NCBI RefSeq assembly: GCF_009766005.1
Contig: NZ_LMUK01000059.1
Span: forward strand, 1 to 64,000
Direction: 5' to 3'
Length of the DNA stretch: 64,000 nt
Source of the DNA: Bradyrhizobium sp. S69
GTDB lineage: Bacteria > Pseudomonadota > Alphaproteobacteria > Rhizobiales > Xanthobacteraceae
Shown: piece by piece, positions 60,508 to 64,000 of the stretch
How the letters are laid out: each line of letters starts with the position of its first letter
Numbering within the stretch: position 1 is the first letter of the stretch
Notes under the pieces: model-generated
What the model was told of the DNA's origin: nothing
The model's input: the letters and a program-made list of their open reading frames with translations, nothing else
Databases searched by the model: none
Translations under genes and position numbers: made by a program

Positions 60508-61386
60508 ATGATAACCCCTGCTTCGCTCTTGCACCCCGACGCGTTCCTTTCACCACTCGCCATCGACGAGGCTGTGCATCGCGCCCTTCATGAGGATCTC
60601 GGCCGCGCCGGCGACATCACCTCGATGGCCACCATCCCGGAGGCGACCCACGCCCATGCCGTGATGGTGGCACGGCAATCCGGCGTAATCGCAGGATTGC
60701 CGCTCGCAATCGCGGTATTTCAAAGGCTGTCGCCCGATATCAGCATTGAAGCCCATGTCCGCGATGGCGCTGTGGTCGCTGCCGGCATTCATGTGCTGAC
60801 ATTGTCCGGCCCGGCGCGCGCGGTCTTGACCGGCGAGCGCACGGCGCTGAACTTTGTCGGCCGGCTCTCCGGCGTCGCCACCCTCACCGCCGATTATGTG
60901 CGGCCCACCGCCGGCACCAAGATGCGGATCTGCTGCACCCGCAAGACGACGCCCGGTCTGCGCGCGCTGGAGAAATACGCCGTGCGTTGCGGCGGCGGGT
61001 TCAACCATCGGTTCGGGCTCGACGATGCGATCCTGATCAAGGATAACCACATCGCGGTTGCCGGCGGCATCCGGCCGGTGCTCGAACGCGCGCGCGCGCA
61101 GATCGGACATCTGGTCAGGATCGAGATCGAGGTCGATACGCTCACGCAACTGCGCGAGGTGCTCGATACGGGCCTCGCCGATGTCGTACTGCTCGACAAT
61201 ATGGATACCGCTGAACTGACCGAAGCCGTGAGCATGGCCAGGGGACGCGTCGTGCTGGAAGCCTCCGGCGGTGTCACGCAAGGTTCGATCGCGACCATCG
61301 CATCGACCGGCGTCGATTATGCCTCGGCCGGCGCGCTGACCCATTCGGCGCCGAACTTCGATATCGCCCTCGATATCGATGCGTGA
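60508..61386 (+). CDS. nadC: nicotinate-nucleotide pyrophosphorylase (carboxylating)
   Basis: A 292-residue enzyme that converts quinolinate and PRPP to nicotinate mononucleotide. Marks: HEDLGRAGDITSMATIPE, the active-site R-K-T-T-P-G-L-R in CTRKTTPGLRALEKYAVRCG and GGGFNHRFGLDDAILIKDNH, and EASGGVTQGSIATIASTGVD. It begins 14 bases after nadB and completes de novo synthesis to NaMN. A frame reaching further left is antisense to or out of frame with nadB and was ignored. Confidence 0.95.
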   Translation: MITPASLLHPDAFLSPLAIDEAVHRALHEDLGRAGDITSMATIPEATHAHAVMVARQSGVIAGLPLAIAVFQRLSPDISIEAHVRDGAVVAAGIHVLTLSGPARAVLTGERTALNFVGRLSGVATLTADYVRPTAGTKMRICCTRKTTPGLRALEKYAVRCGGGFNHRFGLDDAILIKDNHIAVAGGIRPVLERARAQIGHLVRIEIEVDTLTQLREVLDTGLADVVLLDNMDTAELTEAVSMARGRVVLEASGGVTQGSIATIASTGVDYASAGALTHSAPNFDIALDIDA

Positions 61387-61421
61387 GAAGGCTCTCGCGT
61401 CACGGGAAGCGGCGCGTCAAC

Positions 61422-62882
61422 CTAGCGTCGCACCGTATTCGGCGAAGCCTCGGCGGAGCTCTTGGCGGCTTCGGCCAGCTCCGCCGATATCTCGGCGGTT
61501 TGCGCCGGCGATCCCCAGCTCGGCGCTTCGCTACCGTCGCCCCAGGCGCGCGGCCGATAGAAGGTGTGAACGCCGAATTTGTACATTTTCTTCATTTCGG
61601 CGACCCAGGACGGGTGCACCCAGTAGGCGTGATAGTGCGTCGACTTCGCCACTTCCGGCAGCCAGAGCTGGCCGTCCAGCGTCGCCTTGGCGATCTTCTT
61701 GGCGCGGTCCCACATGTCGGGTTCGCGCACCACGTCGGCGACATTGTCGCAAGCGAACGTGAACTGGCACGCCATGTGGTGATATTTGTTCTGATAGACC
61801 ACCGCGCACACCGTGGTTGGATACCGACCCGAGAACACCCGGTTCATCACCACCTGCGCCACCGCGATCTGGCCGCGCACGGCTTCGCCGCGGGCCTCGA
61901 AATAGACGGCCTCGGCGAGGCACTTCTCCGACTTGGCGCGCGCCTTGTCGTCGAACAGGCCGAGCCGCTCGGCCGGCGTCTTGGTGCGCTGATTATCAGC
62001 GTTGACTTCGCCCTTGGCCGCAATGCTTTCGCCGCTCTCGGCGGATCTGGAAGGTTGTTCCGCGGGCGACGGCAACGACGCGATCACCTTCATGTCGGGA
62101 TCGGCGGCAGCGTCCGGCGCCACCACCATCGGCTCTTCGCCCGGCTCCCAGCGCGCCATGCCCGCGGCGGGGGCGCCGAGGGAGGAGCTTCCGAAAAACA
62201 GCCGCGCGGTCTTCACCGAGAAACCATCGTGCGACGCCGCCGGCTCCAGCGCGATCGCTGCCGCATCGGGCGCTGCTTTCAGGTCCTCGAGCGGCTGGGC
62301 TTCCAGCGACATCGAGACATCGTATTGCGCCAGCGGCGGCGCGCTCAGCGCTTCCGCCAGTTCCGGATCGAGCGGCGCTCGGTCGCCGGCCGGCGCGGCC
62401 TCGGAGGTCTTTGCACCCCGCACCGACGCATTCGAGGTCGCGGGATCTTCAAGGGCAGGCGCATGATCCGCCGGCGCTGCGGCCTCGGGCGGCGGGGACT
62501 TGACCAGTCGATCGCCCTTCAGCGTGCGGTCGACGGTGGGGAACTCGGAAGCCTGATAACGCGGCGGAGGTTGCAGCAGCGCGTTACGCGTCAGCGAACC
62601 GGTGACGTCGAGGCTCGGGTTTTCGAGGCTCGCCAGACGATACAGTGCGGCCTGCGGCGCCGAAGTCCCGATCGGGCGGCCGAAGCTATAGGTCGCGACC
62701 TGGATCGTGCTGACGGCGGAGAACACCCGCTTTTGCCAGCGCTCGGCGACACCGGGCTGCCTGGCGAGCAGCGATGCAATATCCTGGTATCCGACTTCTG
62801 TGGGGGTCAATGCAAAGACACAAAGACCAAGGCCGAAGAACGCGAAACTCGCGCCCTTCGGCCGGTTACGCACACCTAACAT
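61422..62882 (-). CDS. SleB-type cell wall hydrolase
   Basis: A 486-residue envelope protein. A single membrane helix at the start (ASFAFFGLGLCVFALTPTEV) precedes a long Ala/Pro/Glu-rich linker of about 280 residues. The C-terminal SleB hydrolase domain is EKCLAEAVYFEARGE, QIAVAQVVMNRVFSGRYP, KYHHMACQFTFACDN and HYHAYWVHPSWVAEMKK with the catalytic Glu/Asp set. SleB enzymes open peptidoglycan (in Bacillus, spore cortex); here it should act in the periplasm. It is convergent with nadC. Confidence 0.88.
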   Translation of the reverse strand: MLGVRNRPKGASFAFFGLGLCVFALTPTEVGYQDIASLLARQPGVAERWQKRVFSAVSTIQVATYSFGRPIGTSAPQAALYRLASLENPSLDVTGSLTRNALLQPPPRYQASEFPTVDRTLKGDRLVKSPPPEAAAPADHAPALEDPATSNASVRGAKTSEAAPAGDRAPLDPELAEALSAPPLAQYDVSMSLEAQPLEDLKAAPDAAAIALEPAASHDGFSVKTARLFFGSSSLGAPAAGMARWEPGEEPMVVAPDAAADPDMKVIASLPSPAEQPSRSAESGESIAAKGEVNADNQRTKTPAERLGLFDDKARAKSEKCLAEAVYFEARGEAVRGQIAVAQVVMNRVFSGRYPTTVCAVVYQNKYHHMACQFTFACDNVADVVREPDMWDRAKKIAKATLDGQLWLPEVAKSTHYHAYWVHPSWVAEMKKMYKFGVHTFYRPRAWGDGSEAPSWGSPAQTAEISAELAEAAKSSAEASPNTVRR

Positions 62883-63143
62883 CGATACACTCACGCAACG
62901 CTTACACACACACGCACGATCGAACCCCGGTACGTCCGCGCAATTCGATCTTTTTTTGTGATATCGAATTTAGGTTGCGAGGGAGTTAATCGGTGGTGCG
63001 CGGCGGTTACACGCAAGCAGTGCTTGGGTTTTCGCGAGCGGCATCGAAACTGTTGGTAAACGGGCGCTCGAACAAAATGGTAAACATCGCGTCAATAAAA
63101 ATGATGAAGAAAATTATTTGCGGGCCGTGAGTTCCCGTCCTCC
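62883..63143. other. region between sleB-type gene and ppdK
   Basis: About 260 bases that hold the sleB-type promoter (leftward). The part at 62930-63060 is less GC-rich, with T and A runs, and suits a promoter. No small gene or repeat beyond the hairpin at 63144 was recognised. Confidence 0.4.
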
Positions 63144-63170
63144 GTCGTTGCGAGCAGCGCTCGCAACGAC
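63144..63170. terminator. 12-bp stem hairpin downstream of ppdK
   Basis: GTCGTTGCGAGC and GCTCGCAACGAC are perfectly complementary around a 3-base loop. It lies 11 bases after the ppdK stop codon (minus strand). There is no T run, so it is a weak intrinsic terminator or an mRNA-stabilising end. Confidence 0.5.
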
Positions 63171-63180
63171 GCTGCTGATT

Positions 63181-64000
63181 CTACGCCTGACTTGAGACCG
63201 CCTTGCCGAGGGCGGCCTGCGCCGCGGCGAGGCGGGCGATCGGCACGCGATAGGGTGAGCACGAGACGTAATCGAGACCGATCTCGTGGCAGAACGCCAC
63301 CGACGCGGGATCGCCGCCATGCTCGCCGCAAATGCCGACCTTCAGATCGGGGCGGGTCTTGCGGCCGCGGGCGACGCCGATCTTGACCAGTTCGCCGACA
63401 CCATCGCGATCGACCGAGACGAACGGATCGATCTCGAGGATGCCTTTCGAAATATAGGTGCCGAGGAATCCGGCGGCGTCGTCGCGGCTGATGCCATAGG
63501 TGGTCTGGGTCAGGTCGTTGGTGCCGAACGAAAAGAACTCGGCGGTCTTGGCGATATCGCCCGCCATCAGGCACGCGCGTGGCAGCTCGATCATCGTACC
63601 AACTTGATAACTGAGCTTCTTGCCGGTCTCTTTCATCACCGCCTGCGCGGTGGCGTCTATCCGCCCCTTGACCAGATCGAACTCGGCCTTGGTCGCGATC
63701 AGCGGCACCATCACCTCGAGCCCGACCGCCTTGTTGGTGCGCTTTTCGGCTTCCACTGCGGCCTCGAAAATCGCGCGCGCCTGCATCTCGGCGATTTCAG
63801 GATAGGCAATCGCAAGCCGGCAACCGCGGAAGCCGAGCATCGGATTGAACTCGGCGAGATCGCGGGCGCGATCGGCCAGCCTTCGCGGATCGGCGTTCAT
63901 CGCGCGCGCGACTTCCTCGATCTCGGCCTGGGTGTGCGGCAGGAACTCATGCAGCGGCGGATCGAGCAGCCGGATCGTCACCGGCAGGCCCTTCATGATC
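63181..64000 (-). CDS. ppdK: pyruvate phosphate dikinase, C-terminal part (cut by window edge)
   Basis: The last 273 residues of an enzyme of about 890. It is the PEP/pyruvate-binding barrel: NPMLGFRGCRLAIAYPEIAE, VGTMIELPRACLMAGDIAKT, FFSFGTNDLTQTTYGISRDD and the active-site Cys region GGDPASVAFCHEIGLDYVSC. PPDK interconverts pyruvate, ATP and phosphate with PEP, AMP and pyrophosphate. The upstream part lies beyond the right edge; no start should be taken inside the window. Confidence 0.95.
   Translation of the reverse strand, partial: IMKGLPVTIRLLDPPLHEFLPHTQAEIEEVARAMNADPRRLADRARDLAEFNPMLGFRGCRLAIAYPEIAEMQARAIFEAAVEAEKRTNKAVGLEVMVPLIATKAEFDLVKGRIDATAQAVMKETGKKLSYQVGTMIELPRACLMAGDIAKTAEFFSFGTNDLTQTTYGISRDDAAGFLGTYISKGILEIDPFVSVDRDGVGELVKIGVARGRKTRPDLKVGICGEHGGDPASVAFCHEIGLDYVSCSPYRVPIARLAAAQAALGKAVSSQA

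Noticed and set aside
61383..62879. 498-codon plus-strand frame opposite the SleB-type gene
   Set aside because: Antisense shadow of a protein with a clear SleB domain; Arg/Gly/His-rich.

Overview
The window is GC-rich alphaproteobacterial chromosome, most likely Bradyrhizobium or a close relative (Rhodopseudomonas/Afipia group). Pointers are the style of the protein families, AcuI- and NadQ-type proteins, the nadA-nadB-nadC order, and several dispersed repeat types (GTCATCCTGAGG palindromes, an AGAGCGTTTTC-type repeat, a long conserved intergenic repeat) that I remember as common in that group. The genus is an inference. No rRNA, CRISPR array or complete insertion sequence was seen; there is one tRNA (Pro, CGG).

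Left part (1-6.6 kb): a DUF6916 gene, a GNAT acetyltransferase and three tandem phage-tail-collar (microcystin-dependent-protein type) genes, then two decayed genes (a MetX-like hydrolase lacking its N-terminal half and a PQQ-dehydrogenase fragment), an AraC regulator, a 17-bp tandem repeat and a LuxR-type regulator. From 6.6 to 14.5 kb: a TTG-started cytochrome P450, a LysR regulator, the glyoxylate-to-glycerate operon gcl-hyi-glxR, a divergent SLC13-type permease and a PPC-domain protein.

15-23 kb: a GntR regulator, Rieske oxygenase and ferredoxin-type reductase operon with a perfect 18-bp palindrome at its head, and a TetR regulator divergent from a three-subunit molybdenum hydroxylase (FAD, 2Fe-2S and molybdopterin subunits with ATGA overlaps).

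22.8-32.5 kb is the most unusual stretch: four minus-strand genes in one probable operon. Two long, diverged phytoene-desaturase/amine-oxidase-like flavoproteins lie on either side of a 1386-residue protein with two class III cyclase domains, a P-loop ATPase and a TPR-like tail, the architecture of mammalian soluble adenylyl cyclase. The operon ends with an acetoacetate-decarboxylase-like protein translationally coupled to the second flavoprotein. I do not know a described pathway with this set.

33-46 kb is mostly core: tRNA-Pro, Sua5/YrdC, an FAD-linked 2-hydroxyacid dehydrogenase, YpeA-type GNAT, NudK, MATE exporter, SRAP/YedK, Nudix, TIGR02301, HAD phosphatase, dihydroorotase, YgfZ, Tag and an HD hydrolase. 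46-49.5 kb is a patchy accessory stretch: SMP-30, cupin, BrnT/BrnA, an exact 41-bp duplication of the brnA 3' end, a small inverted-repeat element and a long noncoding repeat.

49.5-64 kb: a dual-specificity phosphatase-like gene, a Nudix-HTH regulator of the NadQ type, a DUF2339 membrane protein, a DUF6894 protein, a secreted hypothetical protein, AcuI, an MFS transporter, the NAD operon nadABC with a palindrome just upstream that is a good candidate NadQ operator, a SleB-type cell wall hydrolase, and the C-terminal part of pyruvate phosphate dikinase running off the right edge.
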